A stretch of DNA of 64,000 bases, taken from positions 130,462 to 194,461 of the forward strand of contig NW_020170481.1 in the NCBI RefSeq assembly GCF_000524195.1. Reading direction: 5' to 3'. A program made the position numbers and the translations under genes. Below, piece by piece: positions 35,801-50,400 of this stretch. How positions within the stretch are numbered: position 1 is the stretch's first letter; every line of letters begins with the position of its first letter. Below the pieces are notes generated by a model that ran no database searches, was not told the DNA's origin, and was given only the letters and a program-made list of their open reading frames with translations. Origin of the DNA: Echinococcus granulosus (lineage: Eukaryota > Platyhelminthes > Cestoda > Cyclophyllidea > Taeniidae).

Positions 35801-38800
35801 CTCCAAAGCATAGTGATACAAGTGACTTTACATCATCTTTCCAGCCCATAGAGTAGAATCCGTATTTCTTCCTTAGTTGGTTCATTTGCATTACCAGAGA
35901 TCATGATGAGGGGCAAAAGGCGCGGAAGTGAACCACCCAAAGGTCATATGACTAGTGAGTGGAGCTGCCTGCCATTGAACATTCGCTTCCTCTCTCTGAA
36001 AATGTCAAGCTATCGAGTATCAGCGACTGTACTTATTCCGACCTTTTCCACACCACCTGTACCCCCAATATGACATTTCTACATAAAAGCCATTCGTCTT
36101 GATCGGTCAGGCCATGAGTCACCCAACAATTGCCTACTTTTCCCCAACCACAATGGAAAGTATTCACTCACACCCACTGGTGGCGCCATTCTTTGGCTAA
36201 TAAGCGTGTGTGACTAAATCCTTCTAGTCGCTTACACACGGTTACCATGGTTGCGGCACGTCACATTGTTCTGCATCAGATTATGAAACAAAGACTCGAG
36301 ATGCTAACTAATTTGACCTCCATATGGTGACAAGAAGCTCAACCCATGTTATGGCCATTACCATGTTTGACGTATTCGAGCGAAATGCGAGACTTTGAGC
36401 GCTGCGGCGCGACATGTCCTTATTTAATGGGCATTTGAGTTGATGTGTGTTGGGTCAAGCCAATGCGCACCGAGTTGGGTAGACGAAAAAAACGCAGAAA
36501 ATTTAAAGTGAAATAAACAAACAGCCTTACTTGGGGAAAAATAGAAGTTAAACAAACTGGAGGAAAGGACGAAAACGCACCTTTCATTTCAGCCCCACCC
36601 CCTCAACTACAATTCTCTCAGAAGTCAATTCTGCTGTGCCAGGAGGTCTTGCGATGCGCTGTCACCACGATAGAATTGTAGCTTAGCAGGATTTTCTCAG
36701 GCCTAAGCACCCACATATCTAAAAGGGCAAGCGATGTTTGCCCTAAAGGAGTGTCTTTTGAAGGTGATAACTAAGTCAGGTGAACGGTAACAAATATCTC
36801 CTAACGACGGGGTTTTACAGCGTAAGACAAGCAAGTAAACAACGGGTAGTCTTTAAAGTTCGTTTGCATCTATCCTCTCGAGTCATTTAAGCATCCACAT
36901 CATCATGAATTTCGTCATGGTTAGAAAGATACGCAACACCAAACCTTTTCTGCTGAGCAAAGCACCGTGGCCTCTTCAAATGCCAGCCTCCTCAACTGTG
37001 TAACCAGACTAAACTGTCTCCGTAAAGAAGACAAATTCGTTTCATCGTCATCAGGTCCAACAGATATTTGAAGCTATACGGGGAGGGTGATTGTAGAGAG
37101 CCTGTTAGAGACTACAGATAAAATAGCGACTATCTGCCCTCCATGATGTATGCACATAACCCGCGGCATGTGTTTTGCAACTGCCTACAGGTTCCAAGAA
37201 GTCAGAGATCTGCCTCACAAACACAGATTCTTTTGTCCTAGCAGCCAAATTGTCGCAAACAAGTTTTGAGTTTAGGGCATTTTTATCCGAAAGCAAGTCC
37301 AACTTTTGGTTTCACGTCCTCAACCGAGCCCCACTCAGTAAAGTGGTTCCACGAATTTTGACTAAGGCTGGGCCAGCTGATGAAGAAATGCACCTGCAGA
37401 TGGAACTGCAAGCATCCCCGCCATTTAGAGTGTTAGGTCAGCAATTGACTGCTTAAGTGATTGACCAAACTTATTTTTCTACTTATTTCACTACTTACAA
37501 ATGCCAAAGAAGTATTACACTGGCAACAAGTGACAAACGTTCACTATTTTACTTATGCGGACGCCTTCCCAATGCCATCCGATGACTCGATTAAACAAAG
37601 TGAATGACGTGAAATTGGTGGCTAAAATTCCTGTGGTAAAAACGAAAAAGAAAAAAACTTCCCACTCTCTAACGACTCAAACATAATTTAGTTCAAATTT
37701 TGATGAAAACCACAGAAAAAACTCCATACACAGCAACGCGCAAATAAATATAGGTACTGAATGAGGTCCGTTTTTTTCTGCACAAAGATTCATTCGCAGT
37801 CCACTATTCGACGCAGGCCTCATATGAACAGCTCATGCAACAACGGAGTGAGAGGCTAGTGGAGAACGTTTTAACTTCAAAGTACAACAACTGCGTAGTG
37901 GAAAATTACCAGGTGGTAGGTGGAAAAAAAGCTAAAGCCGTTTACCTAAAAATGCTGCTTTGAGTTTACAAGAAATCCTTAAATTATTTTTCTTTCTTGC
38001 TACACTTTATGGCGAAAAAATCCTCCTGACTGTTACTGAGAGAATCAATTTGACCTGCGTTGTCAGCGGCTTCGGAAGAAAATGATCAAATTGTGTATCC
38101 TGAAGGGTCTTTGTTGTATGGAAAGCCGGAGAAATATGTTTAAGGCCTTGCAACTTTGCCAGTTAAAAATGGTTAGTGAACCCAGAAAATTTGGTTTTTT
38201 ACGACATCCCGTACCACAACAAAGTTGATGCCAAGTTGAATAGCAGTAATGCAACCCGCTCCATCCGTCTCCAAGTTATCGAGGTATTTGCCAAAAAATC
38301 GACTCGTAAAAATTTCGTGGAATGAGAAAATTTTGTTTTTAAGCACTCTGACGGCGACCTTTAATCTCTAGTGTGTGTATGTGTAGTTACCGGATAAAGG
38401 CAGTGATCCTAATCCACTACTGTTGGGCTTACTCACTTCGCCTGATCAGAAGAGTAAAATTTTATATCTAATCAAAACGAAAATTTCGCAAAAATTCTCC
38501 ATAAAGTAATGTCCTTTAAGATATCCAAATGCATCACAAGGCGCAGTTTTGGGAGGTCAAGATGTCACGTCTACCGGCTAACTTTTGAATGTTAGTGTAA
38601 AGGTAGGATTTTAAAGAGGTCAAACACACTGACAATGATTTTTTCTGCCTCAAAAATCTTGCAGAATTTTTCCTCCCCGATAAAAATTTTATGGACACCT
38701 TAAAGTAACCTTCAGAAATGGGAAGCGGTATCCGCAATTTAGCGGAACTTTTAACCCCTACGACTGTGAAAGAGGAGGCTTGCTTAACCAAAAAACCTAC

Positions 38801-41800
38801 TAAAAGATTGGTGACCCAGGTGCTGGAGTACCACATAGCCTTCAGGTTCTACGGTAAAGAACTTTTTCGACTTCTTTTTGTTAAACAAAGGGTGTTAGGG
38901 CAACCCAAATGATCGAGGTTAGAAAGAGTCAAACCAGGTATGGGTGACACCCAAGTCTGTGCAAATAATGTGTTACTTACCTTACGTGAGAGCTTGTCAA
39001 TTTTGACCCATGGTAGACTGTTGTGATAGGCTATTCGCTTGCTCTCCTCCTCCTAGTGACCAAAGCAGGAGAGAAAAGAAAAAGAAATGAGTGTCAGACT
39101 GATGTCGATATCAGGTCATCAAGGCCACCTAAACCATTTAGGACGCAGACTTACCGAGATCGTGGTAAGACCGTGGGTGAGGAGATAACGTATAACACCC
39201 CTGGTGTACCCCCCGCCCCTCCTTTAATCTGTTTCCGAATTGGTTGCCGAATCGCTAGGTGCCTCGTGGGGCTGTAATCTATGCGCCAGGTTGTACCGAC
39301 ACTGCAAGAGGCAAACTCAAACTGGCGTCACAACAGTGACCACCGGATTCGTTGATAGTCCACCAAGTTGTGACAGTGCGCAGCACACCTCTGTGACTAA
39401 TCCTTCTTCATCCATGACAACCCTCAGCAATGAAAAGCAACCATACGTCACCGCGGGTCAAAAGACGCCCCTACATTAAGTTATCACACATTTCTGAGTT
39501 ATTTGTACTTTCTATGGACAAGAGTCTTGTTTTCTTCTAAGCCCTCTTTCCTTTCCTTACTTTCCTAGTTATTGAATGCAATCGGATAAGGTCAACTAGC
39601 GCCTCTCCAATCTAAATCGTTACAACAGCTGAAAAGCAATAATCACAGATGCAAATGAGGAGTCAACGGTCAGAAACCCACCCGAGTGGTTGATGACAGA
39701 GATGAGTATTTTGTTTTCTCTAGTTCAACGCATAAATTTTGTAACAGATTATGTCCGCTCGATGGCGAAAAACGTCAAATCGCCTTTGAGTGATCACCTC
39801 GGACAGGAGTAAGAGATTACCGAGACAAGGATGTCAGAAAATAGACAAAAAATTCTTTTTTCCTGTGATTTGTGAGGCACTTGGCGCGCACTCCACTGAT
39901 CGCCAGAGAGACAGGGACCTGACGTCCACCAGCTGTTATTCACATCTGGACGAATTCCTGCTTATGCGGCGATTAAGTGGGAGTGTGCGCAAGGTTAGCG
40001 GACATGGCCACTACGCCAAGGGTGACAAAATTCCATCATGGCATGAATCCGCGACCAGATTGGCTAGGAAGGCGTAGTCACATGACATACTCAGTGAATA
40101 GGACCTGTTAATTTTGTCGCCCTCCCTTACCCGCAGTTTTCCCATCGCTCACACCCGGAAAGAAGGGAAAAAATTTTATGCCCCCTAGAACCTGCGAATC
40201 CCATCTCAAAAGTGGTTGGAACGTCGATGTACAATGACAGAGAGAAGCATCTTCAGTAATTGCCAATTGGATGCTCTAGGACTTGCGCCGGACTGACATC
40301 CCGGTCACCTTTATTTAGCCAAAGAGAGAGTCAGCTCCGGTAAGCTTATTCATCTTTACATCACAAAGAAGGGCCTTCACAAATCTACGATCAAAACAAT
40401 TAACCCAATCGAATTAGTGGTCAAAATACTTCCTAGGGAGATGTTGAAACACCTCAGGACAGAAAATATTTGCTGAAAATGTCCATTTTTTCAGGACATT
40501 AGTCAGCCTCTCGATCAAGCATGACTCAGATCCAATGATTTAGGCCAATGGTCATGGGCTAAAACTTGAGGGTAAAGGGCCCGCAAGGTTGGGGTCTTGT
40601 TTCAAATCTCCCGCAGTTCTAGAGGTTCGCACAAAGAGAGCTATTCAGGGATATGACCCACCTCGTGAAATTCAAATCCGTTAGGTCCAATTCCAAGCCA
40701 GAAGGTACCCTTTCCAGACGGTGGAAGGATGCTTGATCGACCGCTGTGTGAACGTCGTAGTCGAGACACAGGTAGGAGGGGTGAACTAAGCACAGTAATC
40801 GTAGTGGAGGAGGAGGTAGCAGCCGGGCTGTGAGATATGTCCAATAACGACACTGGATAGAGATGAAGGTTAAAATTGGAGGAAGGATCCGAGGCCAGAC
40901 GAATAAAGCGCCATTCGAGAGTCTCGCGACCCTGACCTTCCAATGGGCCGAGAAGGTTTGGGATGCTGGCATAGAGGTAGCCACTTCCATAGCTCTCGAT
41001 CATCTAGGATTGGTCAAGATACCTTTCGAAAGCGCATTTCGGTAGTCGCTGATTTGATTTGCACAAAGTGGAATTCAAACTCCTCTTTGGAGGCAACGCG
41101 GGCACTAAAAACCCGTCAGGGAGGAGTAACGATCTAACAAGTCTCCCACAGCACCTTGTCGGCTTATTCAAAACATTAAACGTGATTCCCTTGATTAAAG
41201 AGTTTATTTCACCTCATTCAACCACGTGATTGACTACACCTTGATGAAAGCGTGGGAATTGGCGAAAAGAATTTTTTAGAGGAGAGACAAACTGGTTCCA
41301 GCCTCTCCAGACATACTAAAGAGGTAATAAGAGAGCGAAATAGAAAAATGATTATGCAAAAATGGGCCGTTTTATAAAAAACTTCACGTAGTGAAAATAA
41401 AATAAAATCGGGCTTCTGGCAGTAGTCAAGAGGTTGGCATTACTGATCAGTGTCGATGTATCAATGTTTCAAAAAGTAAATACAAGATAAAAGACGGAGT
41501 CGCGTATTTTCATAGTAGGTTTGAGCTAACATGTGGAATATTTTGACAAAAAGAGGAAAAATCTTCACAAAATAAAGACGTACGAACGATGGAAAGTGGT
41601 CATTGAGTTTGAGGTTGCTCTCATTAAAGGTGGTAGGGGTCGTACGCTCACTGGAATGTCGCCTCGCCAGCAGGTATATTTTGATCGAAAAAGCAGCAAG
41701 TTGAAAATAGACCTCATCACTGCAGGTGAGGCCGTAATTTTGACTATTGAGTTTCAGCTGTTCGTAATAGAGGTGTCGAACAACTCTCCCGCGAAGACAG

Positions 41801-42341
41801 TGATTCGGGACGTAGAAGTGAACACGAAGAAAAAGTAAGATTGCTTCTCCTCCTCCATTCGGGATAGCAGCAGTCTTGGACACCGAATACTTTTGTTTGT
41901 TATGGGAGAAAATGAGGCTCTTAAATCACACAGAAAAGAACAAGATAGGTTGTTGGAGAGGTCCGACTGTCAAATAAAAGAAAAAAAGACCATATTTGCA
42001 TAAAGAAACGCCATAAATATAGTTGTAGTGTGTATTTATTCTGTTTAAAAACAGACTATGTGCCTGACGGCAGGTTTCCTGTCCAAAGATGATATCCGCG
42101 CTTCTGGGTCCAAGAACACAAAACCGTAATCTGAGAATCAAAGCATTAGAATTAAGTTACCTGATTGCCTTGCAAGACCAAATAGCCTGGACTCCGGAAT
42201 CCCAAGGCAATCGCACACTTCGGCATAGATGTTAGCAATCGTCCAATTTTTTTCAGCGGTTAAATTCATACGATCCCGACTGAAGATGTCCACATTTACA
42301 AGAATGCGACTCCGAATGAAGTGACGAGTCTCAATAGCCAT
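32891..42341 (-). CDS. FERM-domain protein, FRMD6/Willin/Expanded-like
   Basis: Supported exons in transcript order are 42341-42161, from 42130 to about 42067, about 41890-41698, 41104-41023, 40931-40662, 39052-38981, 35287-35252, 33439-33274 and 33087-32891. F1 lobe: MAIETRHFIRSRILVNVDIF, then VCDCLGIPESRLFGLARQSDYGF. F2: LLFLRVHFYVPNHCLRGRVV and EVYFQLAAFSIKI. F3: NLHLYPV, a Ser/Thr-rich loop, GTFWLGIGPNGFEFHE, SLPWVKIDKL, HHRRHHFE and IIHLTSGRKLTFFSASSLEA. The last exon starts DRLQYNEAYIYS, matching the block after F3 in FRMD6, and ends TQSVYI. FERM modules bind phosphoinositides and membrane protein tails; FRMD6/Expanded act upstream of Hippo signalling at the cell cortex. Part of F2, between about 41697 and 41104, and the exon 2/3 join were not resolved. 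The FERM identity is firm; the FRMD6 subfamily is inference. Confidence 0.8.
35118..35146. repeat. Short TG microsatellite
   Basis: An alternating TATGTGTGTGTGTATGTGT run lies in an intron of the FERM gene. Confidence 0.6.
35252..35287 (-). other. 36-nt microexon of the FERM gene
   Basis: On the minus strand a pyrimidine-rich acceptor (GTTCGTCCTCAG) precedes 12 codons, LKPYHHRRHHFE, and a consensus donor GAG|GTGAGT follows. Both ends are phase 0, matching the exon before (ending KLSRK) and after (starting HASFIIH). The residues fill the F3 strand aligned with KKFEI in FRMD6. Confidence 0.65.
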
Positions 42342-45300
42342 GGCGAATCAGTAATTAAACCGAGAATCACCAACGGATCGGTAAAATAAACCATCTACAT
42401 TTAGAAGCGTTTCAACGCCGAACCTTAAAATCTCTGCATAGTCCCGTGTAATAATTGATTGACGTAACCAAACAATAAATATTTTTAATACATGGACTGC
42501 CTGCAATGGCTACTTCTGAATTCCCCCAAAAAATATTAGGTGCAAGTGGTTTTTGCTTTTGTATGACACTGTCAACTTTTCGGGGTTTTGCAAACAAAAC
42601 TCACTAATTAACAGAAAAGCCTATTTAAGGCTACAGTAAATTGAAATGAAATTTCACATAGAAAAACCATTTTAAAAAAGGGTGAAAGATGCACTGCTAA
42701 GAAGAATTAAAAATTCGATTAAAGCGTTATGCCGCCATAAACAGGATGCCATTTTCGACTCATATAAAACCAACATTAGAATAAGCCTTACAGCTAGGGG
42801 AAAATACTGTTCTAATTGTCAAAGCGTACAATTTAAAGTGTGGTGGGTTTATAGGAAAAGTTTGGCGGTAGGCATCTCGCTGAGTCTCATATTATCCCAA
42901 AACTCTTATAACGTAATGTGATAGTGAATTTTACCCTACCGCTTTGATCCGTGAAAAGTTATTGTCTCATAACAGAAAATTGAGTACTGAAGGCTCAAAT
43001 TACTGACATGGCAGGAAGCCATATCACGGAGCGGAATTTCAATCCGCGGATGATTATGTGCTTGAGCTATCGGACGTAGTAATCCAAACTACAGTGCTCT
43101 AGTTAATATATCCTCGATTTTCAGAGAAGATAATTCTTCGTCTCGGCTCTTTAGCCACTGCCAGGTGGACTAGCCCCTGGGTCATACCCGTTGCCCTAAA
43201 CTTTAATGCATGCAGAATATACATATTCTGGCCAAGTATTGTCTTCTTACGTCCTTGCAAAAGTTTCAAGAGGCTAAAAACCTAGGATTTATTTATTTTC
43301 TTTAGCAAAAATCTTTTTATTGGAAGAGTTTTGAGTTATTTTGCAATGTGCTACACACTCCCAGTTTACATAGTAATCTAAGACCAATGGGCTTGGGATA
43401 TCATCAGTGGAGCAAAAAAGATCAAAGCGATTTTTGCAGGCTCAAAAGGTGTGAATGCAGGTAAAAGGCCAAATGTCTACCCTTAATACTTAAGATCTTG
43501 TTTTGGGACCGCTGTACTCCACCTCACAAAGTAGTCGGCAATTCTGCAGTATTCATCGAGGCAGGAACGGTATCATCTGTCACTAATCAGGACAAAATGT
43601 CATCTACAATCAAAAGCGGAGTCTAATTTTCTAATTTTTTTTCCTACAACGAACCATTTTTTGTTAAGTGCGCTAGCGCGAGAGCTATACCACGCTGATA
43701 AATGAGTGCAATCTTCTGAAATAAGGGACATTAACTTCTAGAATAAAACCTAATAGTTAGCAAAAAATAACACGTTAATTTATGTGTAAATTAAAATTTT
43801 GTACCTGGTGAAGATTTATTGGCCTACAAGTTATAAAATAACCCCATTTTTATCCTTATGTGAGCACTACAATGAGCTCCTCAATGGGTGCATTTGCCTC
43901 TTAATTGCTTGCTTGCATTACCAAAAAATAATCTTAGTGTAATATTAGGTTTTAGCTATGGCCAGCTTATGTTCCGGGAGTTAAACTCATGCTGTGATTT
44001 CCCCGAACCCTTCTTCATTGTGGAAGCCCGAGTTTATAAAACAACCCTATTAGTTGACCCTAATGTCTACTATTGCGCTGAATAAAAAACACGTTTTTAA
44101 GCATTTTTTGTTAAGCTTCAATAAAAGTCGTTTTTAATTGGAAGGTGGTTGATAACGTTATAACCAGTCACCAATGCAGTAGTATCTCGTGGCTGTAGAG
44201 CCGATCGTCTAAGTAAAATTGCCTTTTGAAAGTCTTTATATTAGTTTACAAAGTGAGAATACTTTTTTATTAGTAATCCAAAATGTGTATGCTTACTTTG
44301 TTTAAATTGACAATAACTCTGGAAACGATATTTTACCTGTAGGCTCGCCTGTAGCTTACTGTGGGTGTGGTACGTGGTTGTTGTTATGCGCCGCTATGTT
44401 CAATTATGAGCTGCTTTTCCTTTCTATTTTTTTAAAGAAATTGAACTTACCATAAGTATGTTTTTTGCCGCTCAACTTAGTCACAGAATTGTCCCACGTG
44501 TCTTGCGCTAAATAGTTTGGCGCATCCAAATTTAGTTGCCTACTTAAAGTCAGTTCCAAAACTGCTTAGTATGTTCTTTTTTGTGTAATTGTTAGTTCAT
44601 GTGTCCTAATTATATGGTATTCGGGGTGTTTTCTGGATGTACTCTTTTCGCTTTCCTGTCACTGAAAGAACTGATACTACTGTCGGTGTTCCTTGTGTTG
44701 CTGTGTTGAATGGAATTATAAAGTCTCATGCTTTATAATGAGTTTTGCGACCAATGTGAATGGCGTGTGTATTGGGACATCTACTCGTAGCTTTCTGCAC
44801 TTCCTTTTTGCACTGAATTTTTTGTTTAAACCTGTAAGCCACTCTTCACTCTCTACATTTTTTTGTAAAGCACTTGAAATTTTCGACGAAAATCTTTAGT
44901 CATAAGTGTTTAGCTTAAACAAGTGTCTTTACGCAGTATTTGATTTAACAGCATTCAACTAATAGATGACTTTCTTGAAGTAAATAATCCATCACTCACA
45001 AACGACATGCTTTACATGCATCCAACTTATGCTTCATTGGTGGTTTTATGGCGTGATTGACAACTGCATGACATTTCAGTTTATTTGTGTGAAAACTCAC
45101 GCATCTCCTACCTTTTAAGAGTGGTTTATGTTGCTACAAACCTTCTTTATCAATTTTTATTTAATTCTACCCCAGACGAGCTTGTGTAACTAGCCTCGGA
45201 GCAAAAATTGTAGTGTCTTCTCTCTGAGGTTTGCACCACTAATTGGCCTAATTCTTAGTCACTTACTATGAATAAGTTTGAAGATCTCCGTCTGCATGCC

Positions 45301-47428
45301 TTTACTTCCTTCACCATCATCATCCACGAAATCACAGAGAAGTACAAGAAGGATTTTTGCTCTAATATCTGGAGATTGCACAGTGCTAGTAACTTACTAG
45401 ATGTTCAAACATCTCACACCTACTCGCAACTATTTATCCTCTTGTTTGTGCACATTTCCAACCGCCTCATGGCTAGAATTATTTCGCCTTCGTCCTTTTA
45501 CTGTTCTCACTTCGCATAATTTGGGAATTCAGAACATCAGCAATGTGCAAAATTTCGAGGGTTCTCCTGGCAGCGCGATAGCAGCAATTTGTGCATCAGC
45601 TGAAAACCCGCTCTCGCATTGGCTTTATTGTCATCCACACCTGTCACGATGGTTACTTTTTTCTGTGGGAAAGAATTAGCTGTCGCAGAGCTATAGTCTC
45701 GTGTGTTTTTGGTGTCTCACACTTAATGCTTTTTTCGTATCACCTGGCCTCCTTTTATACCCTCCTTATGGTAGAATCGAGGGACTACATTAAAACGGAA
45801 CTGTTTGCTGTGACTGAGCTGCACAACAATTACCTCTTCATATGGCTTGAACATCAGGTGAAACTCACCATTACTCCTGCATCGTGTACCACTGGTTTGT
45901 GTCATCTGTTTAGTTTTGTTTATGGATGCCTACTTTATTAACACCGACTTACTCTAGCATTCAATAGTCTGAGCTCAGGTGTAATACGAGTGAATACGCC
46001 TTAGTCGTTGCAATCATTCCGAGCAATTCGTTTACCCGATTACATTCGCCACCTTGGCTACTTCGTTTTGTCTCAGAATGACCGCTTTTAACTTATGGAC
46101 TCGCGTCTTCACGTGTGAGTGACGACATGGCCAAACTTCACAGACGCCCAGCTCAGGCTGCAACTTTCTCCATAATTCATACTTTTTTCTTGTTACTTAA
46201 TGATTCTCTATTTAAGCCTGATCCTCCTCAGCTTTTCATTAGCCCCCTCAACAAAGCTGGAAGCTTAATTGCCACTAGGCTGCGAACTTAAATGCTGTAT
46301 GGGTGGCCAGCGTGACCACAGTCACCTGTGCTCAGCATCATACTCATATCAGTTAACACTTGCCTATACTACTTCAACGTGGATTGGAGAGCGTCTACAT
46401 TGATGGTGAATGACTTAGTGAGGCTCTGAACTCACCCGTTATATGAGTATGCGATGCGATTGCAGTAACGGAGGTTCAAATTGGACTGCACGCCTAAAAG
46501 CGCTTACCCTTTCTTATGCGTAGTTCAGGGGGTTGGCTTTTCTTTGAATAAAGGGGAATGTTTTGCTGTCACTAAACAATAAAGCAAACAGCACAACGAC
46601 TCGTAGATGCTCAACGTTGTTTTCGTGGTTCGTTTGTCATTTATCTCATACCATAACTTCGGTGGATTTTACTCTAAAATGCACGCTTATGTATTATGAG
46701 TCTACTGCATGACTGCGGTTACGGGATCTCGACCTGTTTTATGCACAATCGCGGTCACATCTGCTCAGCTTGGCCTGTGCATCATCTGAAACTCGTTCCC
46801 CCGCTTTCGTATCATTCATGCCTTACTCCTCTCTTCTTTTCGCTGTGTTTTGGAAAATACCGTTTTAACAAACACCGTCTGTTGATAACTTACAATATAA
46901 TGTGAGTTTGTAAGGCATCGGCTACATACACTTAGTTTTGTTCGCGCACCACTTAAAGTACTCTTCGGTTTTTTCACGCGATTCGCCTTGTTCTAGTTTT
47001 GTCTCAGCTAAAGGACAAAGTGACTACAGTTACAGACCCTCAAATTGGTTCGAATATCATTTGGACCTTTTTCCTTTTCCGTCTTTCTCGCAGCCCCTAG
47101 TTCTCACCGGAGACGTTATAGGATTCGTGAGTCCGAATGGAAAGCCTATAAGACTGTTACCAGAAGTTACATGGAACTGAGGGGATCGTATAGTCAAGTT
47201 AAGTCTAAGCCGAATGTTATTTAGCCAAGCTTTCTCTAAGCGTTGTTTTGGATGTCCACATTTCGATGGCTTCACTTTACTTTGGTAATTGTAAATACTT
47301 AATGGGGTTTGGTCTCTTATATAGTCTTATGTCATCTTCTTAGAGCGGTTTCGGAGAAAAAGGCTAGCTACCTCTAAACCACAGGTGGAAAACACACCAT
47401 ATTATTTATGCTTGATGTCCTTTTCTAC
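42342..47428. other. Long A/T-rich intergenic stretch between divergent FERM and SPOP genes
   Basis: The stretch is about 5 kb between head-to-head genes. Open frames up to 116 codons (45591-45941) are hydrophobic, without domain features or good splice sites. It should contain both promoters and any non-coding first exon of the SPOP gene, since a strong acceptor (CTTTTCTACAG) lies at about 47429, just before the coding exon. Confidence 0.5.
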
Positions 47429-47479
47429 AGTTCAACCCTCCCAGTCTACCTCCACAACCGTCTTCTCCTCCACTTTGAA

Positions 47480-50400
47480 ATGGACGTACAGCGTTTCGCC
47501 ACCTTGGATACCACAGACACGGGCCAGAACGCTCAAGTGGCTACAGTGAGTCGCACCGCCACTCCACCACCACCGCAGCCACCACCACCATCAGCTAGCC
47601 TAGAGGCCTTTGCACCGCCCGTGGTGGCAGAATATTGGTGCCATACGCAGGTCCGCGTCACCAAACTACGCTATATCTGGACCATCAGCAACTTCTCTTT
47701 CTGTAGGGAGGAACTCGGTGAGGTGGTGAAAAGTAGTGTCTTCTCCTCGGGACCTAATGACAAACTCAAATGGTGCGTTTGTTTTTTTCCTCCCTCTCCT
47801 TCCAGCTGCTCATCTGTTTTTATTTATTCGACCGTCAATTACAGGAAAAGAATGCATAAAAGTCGTTTTAATGCATCCTGCTCTTAGGGCAGCTTCAGGG
47901 ATATTGGTCTCCTTATTAAACAGCTAATTGCTAGTTGCAGTAAATCGTGTTGTGAACAGTTTGATTGAGTTCGGAAGAAATAATCCACCGTATTGTTGAT
48001 CCTTTTCCTACTTATTGAAGTATATCATTGAGGGTAATCACAATCCCCGGAGGTATGCAAATCTTCCCCCCCCCATCTATGTCGTCGGATGGGGATCGTC
48101 CAAGTTCATTTAAACTGCCGATGGTGCGTTTGTCCTCCGCAGCTTGAAGGCCGTACTTTGTTGAGAGAGGGGTAGGAAGTTGGACTGTGCTTTCTTCAAG
48201 TGATGTCCTTATCCAATGCTCTTGGTAATTACACCTCCTGCTTAGTTTTGGCGTATCAAAGTGAATTTTAGAGTCTTGTCGTTGGAATGGGAATTGTACA
48301 GATGGAAGGAGGGCAGTAATTTGCCGTGACTAAGCATGTAGTTTGATCATTGGAATCTGGTGAGGTGGCCACTCTGAGGTGGACATGACTGCGGAACTGC
48401 GTCTCAGGATTGCTAGTGAGGCGCAGTTTGAATGTCTTTGGGAAGGTATCAATCCCTCCACATTGAAATATACCGTTTAGTGGATAAATAATTAAATAGA
48501 ACCGTACTGGTCAAATACATGTGGGATATTTTGGAGGTTGGAGGTGCGCTTGAATGATGGCGGAAGGAGGAAATGGGAGGGAATTGATTATATTCGAGTT
48601 TAGCTTCCTTTTATCATCATTAAATAAAGACAGTTGTAAACTCGCACGCGAATTGTAGCAAACAGATCGGAAAAATTGCTATCATAAACTGGCTGTTGTG
48701 TGAGAAAGGTGTATGTGTGCCTTGGCGTGAGTGTTCAGTGGAGAGAAAGTAAGCCTACCACCCATATGAATTCTGTATGATTCGTTTCATACGTGTAAGA
48801 TGCGTCTGCTACAGTCAGCTGTAAGTAATTATCTACGTATTTTCCAAACACAAGAGGGTGTGTGACGAATAAGTGGGTGTGCTGGCATCGCCTAGACTGT
48901 TTTGTAAAAGCCTGAAGCCATTTGAGGGTCTAGTCCACTTAGCTCTGTGCAGAGGTTTAATCTCTAGCCCCTTCACATTAACCCTGGGTCTTTCAATTTC
49001 TCGTGATTGTGGCTAACTAGGTGCTTCTGTCACACCATCGGTGCGACGACTTAGAAGCCTTTCCATCCACCCGTAGACCACAGTTAAACTGGTTTAATTC
49101 GTGCTCTTTGGGTGGGGCTTTCAACCACGATACTTGCTAGTGTCGTGAATCAGGACGCTGTGGGTAGATCCGACACTCGCATTTGACATTTTCGCCAGCT
49201 CTTAGATGCGAATATCCTTGTGGTCGTGTAAATCGCTCCCAGGGTAGTCGCGATTTTAGTCGATTGGACTTATGGATCATTATTCTTTGAAAGGGTGTTT
49301 TATTTCTGCTTAAAGACGGTGAATCTTTACTACCAATATAGAAATTCTGCAGACACTACATCCAGCATGATATGGCGACCCGTCATAGATCAAAAGAAAA
49401 TCCGATCTGCCGTGCAGAAGTCATGTGGTACCCTCAAATACGATGAATTGGTCCTCCTTTTTTTCCTATAATGCTATCAACTTTCATAACAGAAAGAGTA
49501 GGCGCGTCAACAGATCCCGTTGATTCCGTAGTTTCATTTTCTGTTGTTAATTTGTTCATGGCTGTAGCTGGCTTGAAGATCGGGGCGCTCTTCAGCCGTC
49601 GCACAGCGAAGTGATATCACATGATTGTCAGTTGACAAGCAGTAAGCCCTCAACCTCGTTCTTACTCCATCTCAGTCTCTCACTCCATTTGTTTTAGGTG
49701 TCTCCGTATAAATCCGAAGGGCTTGGACGAGGAGAGTCGGGAGTATCTCTCTCTCTACCTCCTACTCATCAACTGCGGCTCAAAGAGTGAGGCTCGTGCT
49801 AAATTTAAGTTCTCTATCCTCAATGCGAAGCGCGAAGAAACCAAAGCCATGGGTGGGTTGCATTCCTTCTTTCCCTCTCCCCTGTTTGCTCACCCTTTCT
49901 CCTGTGCTCCCCTTAATCCTTCGTTACGTTTACAGAGAGTCAGAGGGCATATCGCTTCGTACAGGGCAAGGACTGGGGCTTCAAAAAGTTTATTCGCCGC
50001 GACGTTCTTATGGATGAGACCAGTGGACTCCTCCCCAATGATCGACTCACCATTGTTTGTGAAGTAAGCATAATACAACCGATTTTCGTCAGCTATCCTT
50101 AATTTCAACTGCCTCGGGCACCTTTATGACACTTTGACTTGGCTACTCCTGATGTTTTTGGATTGGAGATACTCATTCCGATACACACAGTTAGTTCCAT
50201 CTATTCAATTCATCATGAAACTAGTCGGAGTGTGAACAGCTTTTCGTTCATCAGGTTATTAGTTTGAGTAGTAGGCAATTTGATATGCTTTCTATTCGTT
50301 CAAGCCATTCCAATACTGGTTGTTTTATTGCTCTATGAATTAACCATGGGTGTCTATCAATGGGGTGATTTATCGTCTTCACATTTGCTACTTTATTTCG

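Noticed and set aside
36185..36245. Imperfect hairpin with GCGTGTGTGACTA and TAGTCGCTTACACACG arms
   Set aside because: The arms are interrupted and short, with no sign of a precursor RNA or element ends.
41533..41838. A 101-codon plus-strand open frame
   Set aside because: Antisense of the FERM F2 exon, which has a clear family match on the minus strand.
45591..45941. A 116-codon hydrophobic plus-strand frame
   Set aside because: No start context, no domain and no splice partners; A/T-rich sequence often encodes hydrophobic chance frames.
46440..46510. A GGTTCAAATTGG motif like a tRNA T-loop
   Set aside because: No matching acceptor stem or D-arm could be placed at the right distances.
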